This document shows, in pieces, positions 17,676 to 26,268 of a stretch of DNA of 64,000 nt. How positions within the stretch are numbered: the first letter of the stretch is position 1; every line of letters begins with the position of its first letter. The notes beneath the pieces are model-generated. The model searched no databases. It saw only the letters and a program-made list of their open reading frames with translations, and was not told the origin of the DNA. The translations under genes and the position numbers were made by a program. The DNA comes from an uncultured bacterium (lineage in GTDB: Bacteria > Cyanobacteriota > Vampirovibrionia > Gastranaerophilales > Gastranaerophilaceae): assembly GCA_949284415.1 (NCBI GenBank), contig CASDVM010000020.1, positions 38,264 through 102,263 of the forward strand. The letters are read 5' to 3'.

Positions 17676-18472
17676 TAATATCTCTCCTCGATTTCCGCCA
17701 ATGCAATCTCCAGCTGATTATCATCTGGGGATTTGTAATGCCATTCAAGTCTGTTTTCCATAAATGACACACCTTTACCCTTTGTAGTATCAGCTATAAT
17801 TGCAACAGGTTTATCGCTCGTATAAGTTAAAGTTCTTTTCAGTTCATCAAGATTGTTTCCGTCAATAACTAATGTATCAAAGCCGAAAGATTTCACTCTT
17901 TCTGCAATATTTGACTGATTTATGACATCATTTGTAGCACCAAAACCTTGAAATTTATTAAAATCAACAATAAATACAAAATTATTCAGCTTATGAGTCG
18001 ATGCAAACATTAAAGCTTCCCATACAGAACCTTCGTTACATTCTCCGTCCCCGCAGATTACAAACACTCTGCCGGAATTTTTGTCCATCTTTTTGGCTAG
18101 AGCAAAACCTGCACCTAAAGACGGGCCATGGCCTAATGAGCCTGCTGAAACTTCAAAAAACGGAGATTTCTCTTTATCAATATGACATGGCAAAGAGCCT
18201 CCATCAATAGAATAATTTTCAATATAATATTTTGATAATAAATCTCTATGATATAAAACAGAATACAAAGCTGCACTCGCATGTCCTTTGCTTAATATAA
18301 TAATATCCCTGTCAGGAGAAGTTATATTATCTTTGTTTATATTTGCTACATCAAAGTATAAAGTATATAATATATCGACAACGCTCATAGCTGCACCAAT
18401 ATGGGATACTTTTGCTTTATGCACCATTTTTACTATTGTTTTTCTTATCTCTTTCAATATTGAATTTTTCAT
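17675..18472 (-). CDS. Transketolase, N-terminal (TPP pyrophosphate-binding) subunit
   Basis: 265 aa. The TPP/Mg motif is ICGDGECNEGSVWEAL (GDG at 141-143, Asn146). SKGHASAALY and the AGSLGHG loop are also family marks. I start at the ATG at 18472 (GGTGATG upstream); an upstream in-frame GTG at 18526 lies inside rfbH and has no RBS. It is 23 nt downstream of rfbH. It forms the active site only with the C-terminal subunit encoded next. Confidence 0.9.
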   Translation of the reverse strand: MKNSILKEIRKTIVKMVHKAKVSHIGAAMSVVDILYTLYFDVANINKDNITSPDRDIIILSKGHASAALYSVLYHRDLLSKYYIENYSIDGGSLPCHIDKEKSPFFEVSAGSLGHGPSLGAGFALAKKMDKNSGRVFVICGDGECNEGSVWEALMFASTHKLNNFVFIVDFNKFQGFGATNDVINQSNIAERVKSFGFDTLVIDGNNLDELKRTLTYTSDKPVAIIADTTKGKGVSFMENRLEWHYKSPDDNQLEIALAEIEERY

Positions 18473-18495
18473 TATTTCATCACCAATTAAGTTTC

Positions 18496-19884
18496 TTAAC
18501 AAGTTCCTTTTCCTGAAGCGACACAAACATCAGAAACTTTACTATTAATAAATTCCTTTATAGTCCCTGCAATTCTGTCAATTTCTTCATCAACAAGTGC
18601 AGGGAAAGTTCCTACCCAGAAAGTGTTATTCATAATAAAATCTGTATTCGGCAGCAATTTATAATGTTCTTCGGTTAATTCCTTAGAATTTATTAATTTA
18701 GAATTGCCAATTCTTAAATCAACTTCATTATCAACAATCATAGGCTGTCTCAGAATATTACCTGCGAATAATTGGCGAGTACCGACATTATGGCTTTCCA
18801 GATATTCAACCATTTCTTGTTTGGTAAACGGTGCATTTTCTTTTACGGAAATCAAATATCCAAACCAAGAGGGTTTTACTCCTTCCTTAATTTTCGGAAG
18901 AATCAAATAATCTTTCATATCAGACAACTTTTCAGTCAAACGGTCTGCATTATGTGTTCTGATACCTATAAATTTATCCAATTTATCAATTTGCGAGCAT
19001 CCTAAAGCTGCCTGCCAATCAGTAATTTTCAAATTAAATCCTATATGAGAATACGTATACTTATGATCATATCCGAACGGAAGATTGCCTAACTGCTGTG
19101 AAAATCTCTTTCCGCAAACACCATCACGTCCCGGCGGGCAGCAGCAATCTCTTCCCCAGTCTCTAAATGACATAATTATTTTGTATAATAACGGATCATT
19201 TGTTATTACGGCACCGCCTTCACCCATTGTTAAATGGTGTGCAGGATAGAAACTAAATGTCCCGATATGTCCTATAGTTCCGATTTTTCTGCCTTTATAT
19301 TCTCCTCCAAGAGCATCACAGCTGTCTTCTATAACCCACAGGTTATACTTTTGGGCAAGTGTCATTATTTTATCCAAATCATAGCTGTTACCTAAGGTAT
19401 GCGCAAGAAAAATTGCTTTTGTTTTTGGAGAAATAGCTTCCTCTATTTTATCTGCATCAATATTATATGTGCCGATTTCACAATCCACAAATACAGGCAC
19501 CATTCCATGCTGGATAATAGGATTAATAGTAGTAGGAAATCCTGCAGCTACAGAAATTACTTCATCACCTTTTTTCAAAGCTCTTTCACCCAATTTGTGA
19601 GATGTCAAAGCTGAAAAAGCCAATAAATTAGCACTGGAACCCGAATTAGTAGAAAGTGCATATTTAACACCGAGATATTTGGCAAACTTTGTTTCAAATT
19701 CTTTATTAAATCTTCCTGCAGTAAGCCACATATCCAGAGAAGCATCAATCATATTTAACAATTCTTCTTCGCCAAGAAGTTTTCCGCTCGGCGGAATATA
19801 ATCAAATACCCGTTTTTTACCAAAAACTTCTTTATAATATTCTTTTGCGGCTTCTTTTACTTTATTGCGTAATTCTTGTTCCAT
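18496..19884 (-). CDS. rfbH: CDP-4-dehydro-6-deoxyglucose 3-dehydrase (E1)
   Basis: 462 aa. A DegT-fold PMP enzyme in which the usual PLP lysine is His216 (SFYPAHHLTMGEGG). The [2Fe-2S] ligands fit the E1 spacing exactly: Cys189-X57-Cys247-X1-Cys249-X7-Cys257. These two features separate it from aminotransferases. It removes the 3-OH of CDP-4-keto-6-deoxyglucose, and needs an electron-donating reductase (E3: AscD/RfbI/DdhD) that I do not see in the window. Overlaps rfbG by 28 nt. Confidence 0.95.
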   Translation of the reverse strand: MEQELRNKVKEAAKEYYKEVFGKKRVFDYIPPSGKLLGEEELLNMIDASLDMWLTAGRFNKEFETKFAKYLGVKYALSTNSGSSANLLAFSALTSHKLGERALKKGDEVISVAAGFPTTINPIIQHGMVPVFVDCEIGTYNIDADKIEEAISPKTKAIFLAHTLGNSYDLDKIMTLAQKYNLWVIEDSCDALGGEYKGRKIGTIGHIGTFSFYPAHHLTMGEGGAVITNDPLLYKIIMSFRDWGRDCCCPPGRDGVCGKRFSQQLGNLPFGYDHKYTYSHIGFNLKITDWQAALGCSQIDKLDKFIGIRTHNADRLTEKLSDMKDYLILPKIKEGVKPSWFGYLISVKENAPFTKQEMVEYLESHNVGTRQLFAGNILRQPMIVDNEVDLRIGNSKLINSKELTEEHYKLLPNTDFIMNNTFWVGTFPALVDEEIDRIAGTIKEFINSKVSDVCVASGKGTC

Positions 19885-20945
19885 TTTATATTTCCCTCAT
19901 ATTCTTTTATTTGTTCCAAAGTAAATTCATACATATCTTTATCTTTTGCATAGAAGTGTTTATACCAATCAACCGTTTCGGCAATTGCAGCATCTGCGGT
20001 ATAAGTAGGTGTCCAGCCTAAAACCCTTTCTGCTTTTTCAATATTCAGCATTAAAAGATTTGCTTCATGAAGGTTATCTTTTTTATGAACAACAACCTCG
20101 CCTCTGCCATAATAATCGACAACTTTTTGAGCTACTTCAGCAACTCTCAAAACACTCTCCTCATTAGGCCCAAAATTAAAGCCTTCTGCATATTTTTTAC
20201 CTTCTTCCAAAAGTTTTTGTCCCAACAGTAAATAACCTGATAAAGGTTCCAAAACATGCTGCCACGGTCTTACTGCAACAGGGTTTCGGATTTCTATTCG
20301 TTCTCCTGCATTAATATATCTTACACAATCAGGGATTAACCTGTCTAAAGCCCAATCACCTCCGCCGATCACGTTACCGGCTCTTGCCGTAGCCATTGCA
20401 TAAGCGTTTTCACCTTGAAGGAAAGAACGTCTGAAAGAGGATGACATAATTTCAACACACCCTTTTGATGACGAATACATATCATATCCGCCCATAGGTT
20501 CATCTTCTCTGTAACCTCTATCTATTTCTTTATTTTCATAACATTTATCAGTAGTTACATTAACAAACGCCTTTACCGACTTACACTTTTGAGCGGCCAG
20601 CAAAACATTTAAAGTTCCGATAACATTTGTTTGATAAGTTAATAAAGGCTCGGAATAAGATAACCTTACAAGAGGCTGAGCTGCCAAATGAAAAATAATA
20701 TCAGGTTCAAAATCCAGTAAAGTTTTCTCAAGCTTGCCAGCATCCAAAATATTCCCCGTAACAGATTTATATATTCTGCTTTGGATATTCAACTCTTTAA
20801 ACATTGACGGGTGAGTATTAGGTTCTAAAGAATATCCGCACACATCCGCCCCCATTGAAGTCAGCCATAATGCCAACCAGCTTCCCTTAAAACCTGTATG
20901 CCCTGTCAAAAAGACTTTTTTACCTTTATAAATATTATTAAACAT
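19857..20945 (-). CDS. rfbG: CDP-glucose 4,6-dehydratase
   Basis: 362 aa, extended SDR. VFLTGHTGFKGSWLALWL at the N-terminus, VTTDKCYEN, and YDMYSSSKGC as the Tyr-x3-Lys-type catalytic region. AGNVIGGGDWALDRLIPD is typical of RfbG. It converts CDP-glucose to CDP-4-keto-6-deoxyglucose. It overlaps rfbF by 8 nt and rfbH by 28 nt, so the three are translationally coupled. High certainty. Confidence 0.95.
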   Translation of the reverse strand: MFNNIYKGKKVFLTGHTGFKGSWLALWLTSMGADVCGYSLEPNTHPSMFKELNIQSRIYKSVTGNILDAGKLEKTLLDFEPDIIFHLAAQPLVRLSYSEPLLTYQTNVIGTLNVLLAAQKCKSVKAFVNVTTDKCYENKEIDRGYREDEPMGGYDMYSSSKGCVEIMSSSFRRSFLQGENAYAMATARAGNVIGGGDWALDRLIPDCVRYINAGERIEIRNPVAVRPWQHVLEPLSGYLLLGQKLLEEGKKYAEGFNFGPNEESVLRVAEVAQKVVDYYGRGEVVVHKKDNLHEANLLMLNIEKAERVLGWTPTYTADAAIAETVDWYKHFYAKDKDMYEFTLEQIKEYEGNIKWNKNYAIK

Positions 20946-21741
20946 TTACAACCTCTTTGCTATTTAACCATTTTGCCCATGGTGCATTACCGTTTTCCCA
21001 CATTTCAGTCAAATCGATTTTATCCTTAAGTGTATCCATCGGTTTCCAGAAACCGTCATGCTTATAAGCACACAATTTTTCATCTTCGGCAAGTTTTTCC
21101 AAAGGCTCGCGCTCAAAAATAACTTTATTATGAGAGCCGTCAATATAATCAAAGATTTCGGGTTCACAAACAAAGAAACCGCCGTTAACCCAGGCTCCAT
21201 CGCCCTTTGGTTTTTCTTTAAATGACATAACATCGTTTGAAGATGAAAGATTTAAAGCGCCAAATTTTCCTGAAGGCTGGACAGCAGTCATTGTAAGATA
21301 TTTGCCTTTAGCTTCATGATATTTAATAAGATCATTTATATTTACATCGGAAACCCCATCCCCGTATGTCAACATAAATCTTTCATTTCCGATATATTTT
21401 TGAGCCTTTTTGATACGGCTGCCTGTCATAGTATCCAAACCAGTGTATAACATTGTAACCTTCCAGGGTTCTGTCTGAATTCTGTGAATATCAACCGTAT
21501 TGTTTAACATATCAACCGTTATATCCGAATACTGCTGATAATAATGAACAAAATAATCTTTTATAATATGAGATTTATACCCTGTTAATATGATAAATTC
21601 ATTAAACCCGTAATATGAATAGGATTTCATTATATGCCATAATATTGGTTTTCCTCCGATTGCAACCATTGGTTTGGGGATTAATTTAGTTTCCTCTGAT
21701 AAACGGGTGCCAAGACCTCCTGCGAGTATTACAACCTTCAT
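20938..21741 (-). CDS. rfbF: Glucose-1-phosphate cytidylyltransferase
   Basis: 267 aa from the preferred start. VVILAGGLGTRLSEETKLIP and KPMVAIGGKPILWHIMK are the nucleotide-binding motifs; TYGDGVSDV holds the metal Asp; EPLEKLAEDEKLCAYKHDGF and WKPMDTLKD are RfbF-specific. It makes CDP-glucose. The ATG at 21741 is chosen (GGAG 7 nt upstream); it shares one base with the stop of the upstream GT2 gene (TAATG). Confidence 0.95.
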   Translation of the reverse strand: MKVVILAGGLGTRLSEETKLIPKPMVAIGGKPILWHIMKSYSYYGFNEFIILTGYKSHIIKDYFVHYYQQYSDITVDMLNNTVDIHRIQTEPWKVTMLYTGLDTMTGSRIKKAQKYIGNERFMLTYGDGVSDVNINDLIKYHEAKGKYLTMTAVQPSGKFGALNLSSSNDVMSFKEKPKGDGAWVNGGFFVCEPEIFDYIDGSHNKVIFEREPLEKLAEDEKLCAYKHDGFWKPMDTLKDKIDLTEMWENGNAPWAKWLNSKEVVNV

Positions 21742-22784
21742 TAACATACTCCTTTTATATTTTTATTTATTCTACATAATTTTATTTTAATAAAAGAAAA
21801 CAGCCTCAGATAATACTTTATAACGAGTAGATTTTTTTCAACGTCAAAAATTTTTTTTCTGCTGATAAAAATAATTCTGTATAAAGAATAAAAAAGAATT
21901 ACATTTAAAATAAACATAATTTTGTCTCTGAGAGAAAGAACTGCGAACACACATAAATAATTGTATAAATTTTGTTCAGGTTCTTTTTTTAAGTAAAAAA
22001 GTAATTTAGCAGAATTTAATTCAGTACAAAAACTGTTATGTGAAATAATATAATTTCTGATTTTCTTGTCTTTTATTAAATATAAAGAATTAGCATAACC
22101 GCTAATCCAATTCATGCCTTTTTGCAAAGGATGAATATTATCATAATTATAACCTCTGGTAAAAGAATATTCCCCATTTTCATCACGGTTGTCTCTGACT
22201 AAAACTATAGCATCAGAAACAATAGATATCTTTCGATTTTCATTTATCAACTTTGAAGCCAGTGCAAGATGAGGAAACATATTGGAAATATTAAATTCCA
22301 TATTCCCGATAACAGTATCATCAATATTAGATGTTTTATAAATAACTCCTGGAACAAATGTCATTTGGTCAAACAATTGAGCAATATCATATTTCGGACA
22401 TTCATACGTTGCAACTACAATTGCATCAGAATCATCTTGAATAAATTTTTCAACTTCACTCCATCCATCCCAGCAAAAATCATCATTATCGGCAAGAACC
22501 CATACATAATCTTTGCTTGCATTATAAAAAGCTTTTACAATATTGGCATTTCCGCCAATGTTATATTTATTTTTTTCATACACTAAATTATCATGCAATA
22601 GCTGATATCTGCGAACAACTTCAAAAGTTTCATCTGTCGAATTATTATCTATAACTTTTATACAAAAATTCCTGATAGGAGAGTCTTCGGCAAAAATGCG
22701 GTTCAATGCAGCATTAAGCCTTGATGCCCTGTTAAACGTAATTATAAAAATATCGAGTTTTTCAGAAATAGCGCTATTTACCAA
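21741..22784 (-). CDS. Glycosyltransferase family 2
   Basis: 347 aa from a TTG start, where AAGGGG lies 6 nt upstream and translation would couple to the short ORF ending at 22778. An ATG at 22817 in the same frame would add 11 residues but its RBS is poor. GT-A motifs: LDIFIITFNRASRLNAALNR, VIDNNSTDETFEVVR and WVLADNDDFCWDG. The C-terminus has a hydrophobic stretch (IMFILNVILFYSLYRIIF) that may anchor it to the membrane. Substrates unknown. Confidence 0.85.
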   Translation of the reverse strand: MVNSAISEKLDIFIITFNRASRLNAALNRIFAEDSPIRNFCIKVIDNNSTDETFEVVRRYQLLHDNLVYEKNKYNIGGNANIVKAFYNASKDYVWVLADNDDFCWDGWSEVEKFIQDDSDAIVVATYECPKYDIAQLFDQMTFVPGVIYKTSNIDDTVIGNMEFNISNMFPHLALASKLINENRKISIVSDAIVLVRDNRDENGEYSFTRGYNYDNIHPLQKGMNWISGYANSLYLIKDKKIRNYIISHNSFCTELNSAKLLFYLKKEPEQNLYNYLCVFAVLSLRDKIMFILNVILFYSLYRIIFISRKKIFDVEKNLLVIKYYLRLFSFIKIKLCRINKNIKGVC

Positions 22785-22936
22785 ACTACACCCCTTAATA
22801 AAACCAATTCCCTGCATTCCTTGAATAAAGGTAATAAAATATAAGAGTGAAGCCTGTCATCTGCTACATTGTTCTTTAAATAAAACTCTTTAAACTTTAT
22901 TAACGGAGATATAGTTGTCATGCCAAAATTTTCCAT
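22778..22936 (-). CDS. Possible 52-aa leader protein before the GT2 gene
   Basis: A frame starting MENFGMTTISPLIKFKEFYL ends in a TAA that overlaps the TTG start of the GT2 (TTGGTAA). GAGG is only 2 nt before the ATG, so initiation would be weak. It could be a coupling peptide or a remnant. No family recognised. Confidence 0.3.
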   Translation of the reverse strand: MENFGMTTISPLIKFKEFYLKNNVADDRLHSYILLPLFKECRELVLLRGVVW

Positions 22937-23201
22937 ATCCTCAAAGAAGCTGTATCACCGGATTCCGGTATAATAATCTAACATAACTTAAAATATGTTG
23001 AGTTATTATCTCTAAATACCAGAAATAATAGTAACACAAAGAAACAAAATTCTTCTCGGCATGGAAAATTTTGTTGAACTTTTCTTAATATTTCATGTAA
23101 AACTATAACCGTAAACAGTGATTTGCTTGAATTATGGCAACTTAACATATATATAGAAATGTTAAATTAAGTTTTACATTGAATTATTTATAAAATCATT
23201 G
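22937..23201. other. Intergenic break within the polysaccharide locus
   Basis: No gene supported. It holds an ACCGGA-T-TCCGGT dyad (22957-22969), a 14-bp stem with two mismatches (22972-22985 with 22994-23007), and a bulged hairpin at 23139-23174. A 13-bp inverted repeat pairs CAAAATTTTCCAT at 22924 with ATGGAAAATTTTG at 23061. This is a likely terminator and/or internal promoter region separating the acyl-aminosugar half from the CDP-dideoxysugar half. Confidence 0.5.
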
Positions 23202-25622
23202 TTATTGAATAGCTGCTGTTTCTCCTTTCAATCGTCTGGCAATACGGATTTTTTCATGCCAAATTGCCTGTTTTTCTTTATATCTCTGCTTTGTTTTACC
23301 AAATACAAAATTTTTCAAAATTTTGTATTTTAAATATTTACGATAATTTTTTTTGTAATTTATTGTATATTGCAATTCAGTTGGTGAAATCGTTTTTTTA
23401 TTTTTCAGTTCAATATATTTTGCTTCCAGATCGATAAATTTAAAATTTATATTCTGTATAATTGCATCTTCGGGTTTTATTTTTGATAAGTCTTTTTGCG
23501 ATTCTAAGGAATTTTTGAGCCATTTCAAAGACTTTTGTTTTTCTTTTCCCAAAATTGAATTCACGCTCTCCCAGTTAATAGGTTCAAAGATATTTTTAAA
23601 CTTTTCAACATCATGTTTTGAATGTAAAATTCTATTTTGTAGCTTTAACAAGCCTAATAAAGAATCAAATCTTGATGTATCCAAACCAAATGGAGTAAAA
23701 ATAAAAAACGGAACATTAAAAATTATTGCAAAACAACAGGCGTGATATGAATTTGTGATTAACAGCTTACAATTTTTAATCTTACATAACCAGTCTTCTA
23801 CATCTATATTATCCAATTCTCTTTGATCTAAAGTTTGAATATTTACATCAGATAACATGCTCATTACATATTTGTAAGCCTCGTCATTTTCTTTTACACC
23901 GATACTGTAGTTAAACACATAATCTTCTTTTTTATTAAAATCGTTTTGTTTAAATAATTGTGCATAATCATCTTCCTTTAAAAGCAAAGTCGGATCTAAG
24001 ACCTGTGCTGCATCTATACCTAAACCTTTTAATATCTCAACTCCGCTTGTCTCCCGAACCGAACAATAATCAATTTTTTGCAGCCAATATCTTATTACCT
24101 GTTTATCTTCATCATTGATTATTAAATTCTTATTTCCAAAACTCGGAGCGTAGGAAATCCTTTTTTTGCATTCATTTATAAAACTGCCGCAGTAAATTTC
24201 CCGCGGGGTAAGTTTTTCCCACCAATTTCCCCATATACAATCAGAACCGAGTATTACACTATCCGATAATTCATTACATCGAATAAGAGAATTTAATGAA
24301 TAATATTCCTCTGTAATTTGTAAATACTTTTCAGCAAACCTTTCAACAAAACAATTTTTACTTTTATTTGGAGCTAAATATGTTTTGAAATTTATCAATG
24401 CGCTGGTATAACCTAAAGATTTTATAACCTGCTGTAACGCCCAGGCTAATAAAATTCCGCCCATATTTTGAAAAGGCCAAAAGTTCAAAATTAATGTATC
24501 ATATTGATTTCGATTGCAATATTCCGTAATTTCTTTCAGAGTTTTTCCCTCTTTCATAAGTCTGAAAAATGCCTGCCTGTTTGGATGCTGTTTTAGCGGA
24601 GTTTTTAATGTAATATTGTAATAAGAAGCATATTCTAACGGGACTTGCCTGCAAACCTGAAAAATATTTCGGATTTTATTAAATATATCATGACCTTTTT
24701 TACTATTAAGAAGTATCACTGAAGTTCCTTTATTATCATTCAAACTTTTATCAAATCTTTCTATTGCCCAGAAATCACCTATCGTGATATCAGCTTCCCG
24801 TTGAGTTTTTGTAAACGGACAGGTTCCGCAACTCGGGCGCAAACACATATTTTTAAGGAATGCCTGCAGGTATGCATTCTGCGAAATTGCCCCCCCCCCG
24901 AAGTAAGTTTTCCCCGAAATAGTAGTAGTAGTAGTAGTATAAACGGTCCAACCAGCTTTTTTATCTCTGAATGTACAATTTGCAAAAACATCATCTTTCT
25001 GCAAAGTTTCTTTCAAATACTTATCAAAAACTTTTTGCGGAGGAACACCATGACAAATCAAATCAACAGTATGCAATTTGTCATAATTTTTGCTCAAATA
25101 GCTGTATAAACCCGCAACCTGACATGGAGTTCCCGTAAATAATACAAATTTATCCCGATTTAACAAATCTTTAATTTGAGAATAAACCGTGTTTGTGTCT
25201 GATTGAACATATTTAGAACCGCGGAGTTTATACATATCTTCTTTTTTATCGATAATGATATGCTTCACATTCTGTCCGACAAATGCAGCTCCGCAAACAT
25301 ATCCGCCTTTTTCCAAAATATAATTTGAAATCAGAGTAAACGCACCGCCTGAAGAGCTCACAAATCTTGTTTCATCATCAGCCATAACTGCATAACAGTC
25401 AGGATTATTACCGTTATTGTTATATGTTTCCGATTTAGCCAATGACGGACAAGATTTCTTACAGAGACCGCAATTCGTACATTTTGAACTGTTAATAACA
25501 GGGTAAAAAAATCCTTCCTCATCTTCTTTCATCGTAATAGCATTAACGGGGCAAATATTGTAACAGGCTCTGCACCCGAAACATTTATTCTTTTCTTCAG
25601 TAACACAAGTAATATTATTCAT
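23202..25622 (-). CDS. FrhB/ferredoxin-like + polysaccharide pyruvyltransferase fusion, phase-variable
   Basis: 806 aa. Residues 10-60 carry two 4Fe-4S motifs (CFGCRACYNICP, CTNCGLCKKSCP). Residues ~80-330 match the coenzyme F420 hydrogenase beta-subunit family (SSGGAFTLISNYIL, FTGTPCQVAGL, ICHGVPP, GDFWAI). Residues ~380-700 match polysaccharide pyruvyltransferase (NMGGILLAWALQ, VILGSDCIWG, ITNSYHACCFA). Codons 242-244 are GGG x3 within a run of 10 G, and codons 229-234 are (ACT)6. Both parts occur as separate neighbours in other glycan loci. ON as sequenced; a slip would delete the whole transferase part. Confidence 0.88.
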   Translation of the reverse strand: MNNITCVTEEKNKCFGCRACYNICPVNAITMKEDEEGFFYPVINSSKCTNCGLCKKSCPSLAKSETYNNNGNNPDCYAVMADDETRFVSSSGGAFTLISNYILEKGGYVCGAAFVGQNVKHIIIDKKEDMYKLRGSKYVQSDTNTVYSQIKDLLNRDKFVLFTGTPCQVAGLYSYLSKNYDKLHTVDLICHGVPPQKVFDKYLKETLQKDDVFANCTFRDKKAGWTVYTTTTTTISGKTYFGGGAISQNAYLQAFLKNMCLRPSCGTCPFTKTQREADITIGDFWAIERFDKSLNDNKGTSVILLNSKKGHDIFNKIRNIFQVCRQVPLEYASYYNITLKTPLKQHPNRQAFFRLMKEGKTLKEITEYCNRNQYDTLILNFWPFQNMGGILLAWALQQVIKSLGYTSALINFKTYLAPNKSKNCFVERFAEKYLQITEEYYSLNSLIRCNELSDSVILGSDCIWGNWWEKLTPREIYCGSFINECKKRISYAPSFGNKNLIINDEDKQVIRYWLQKIDYCSVRETSGVEILKGLGIDAAQVLDPTLLLKEDDYAQLFKQNDFNKKEDYVFNYSIGVKENDEAYKYVMSMLSDVNIQTLDQRELDNIDVEDWLCKIKNCKLLITNSYHACCFAIIFNVPFFIFTPFGLDTSRFDSLLGLLKLQNRILHSKHDVEKFKNIFEPINWESVNSILGKEKQKSLKWLKNSLESQKDLSKIKPEDAIIQNINFKFIDLEAKYIELKNKKTISPTELQYTINYKKNYRKYLKYKILKNFVFGKTKQRYKEKQAIWHEKIRIARRLKGETAAIQ
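24890..24899. repeat. C10/G10 homopolymer inside FrhB/pyruvyltransferase gene
   Basis: Ten C on the plus strand; codes Phe-Gly-Gly-Gly-Ala in the present frame. Candidate contingency tract. Confidence 0.95.
24921..24938. repeat. Trinucleotide repeat (AGT)6 / (ACT)6
   Basis: Six perfect AGT units, coding six threonines, 21 nt from the G10 run in the same gene. Unit changes would keep the frame but alter a loop length. Confidence 0.9.
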
Positions 25623-26268
25623 GTTCTATATCTCCAACCTTCAGGGCAGGATTTCCCTGCATATAGCAACTATCTTTACAGCCTTTATAAACAGCACTTA
25701 TTGGCGCAATTTTATTATTATTTCCGATTTCTGCATTTGGGAAAATCACACTGGCAGTGCCAATTCTATTACCGTTACCAATCTTTGCTCCGCCAAGAAC
25801 TTGCGTTTTACCGCCCAAAAAGTTGAAATCCCCTATTTGTGCATCATGACCTATAACAACATCGCCATTAAACACATTTCCATTTCCTATTTTCACATTC
25901 GGACCCGGCGTAAACGGTGCTACAAACACATTGCCCTCACCGATTTCTACTGAAGGATTGATATAGACATAAGGAGCAATAAGATTAAACATATTTACCC
26001 CACGGTTTTTCAATTCACTATATATTTTTTTTCTCAGTTCCGGATAACCTGCGCCAATTACTGCGTATTCGTTAATATTGAATTTATGTTCTGAAACTTC
26101 TCCCAGATAAAAATCCTGTAAGTTCAAATAATCTACAGTATGCCCGTAACCGCCATGACCAAGAAAACCGGCAAACTGTATTTCAGGATTAGCCTCACTC
26201 ATCCATAAAAGATACAAATAACATTCTCTGGCAAAACCATTTCCACCTACGATATAAACTTTTTGCAT
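25615..26268 (-). CDS. NeuD/PglD-like left-handed beta-helix acyltransferase
   Basis: 217 aa. N-terminal Rossmann part (MQKVYIVGGNGFARECYLYL) and, from about residue 90, hexapeptide repeats (PSVEIGEGNVF, VKIGNGNVF, VVIGHDAQIG, AKIGNGNRIG, AEIGNNNKIA). His in IGHDAQIG is the likely catalytic base. The ATG at 26268 overlaps the SDR stop by one base (TAATG), which fixes the start; a longer frame upstream has no RBS. In this context it probably N-acylates a nucleotide amino-sugar with the acyl group built by the next genes upstream. Confidence 0.88.
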   Translation of the reverse strand: MQKVYIVGGNGFARECYLYLLWMSEANPEIQFAGFLGHGGYGHTVDYLNLQDFYLGEVSEHKFNINEYAVIGAGYPELRKKIYSELKNRGVNMFNLIAPYVYINPSVEIGEGNVFVAPFTPGPNVKIGNGNVFNGDVVIGHDAQIGDFNFLGGKTQVLGGAKIGNGNRIGTASVIFPNAEIGNNNKIAPISAVYKGCKDSCYMQGNPALKVGDIEHE

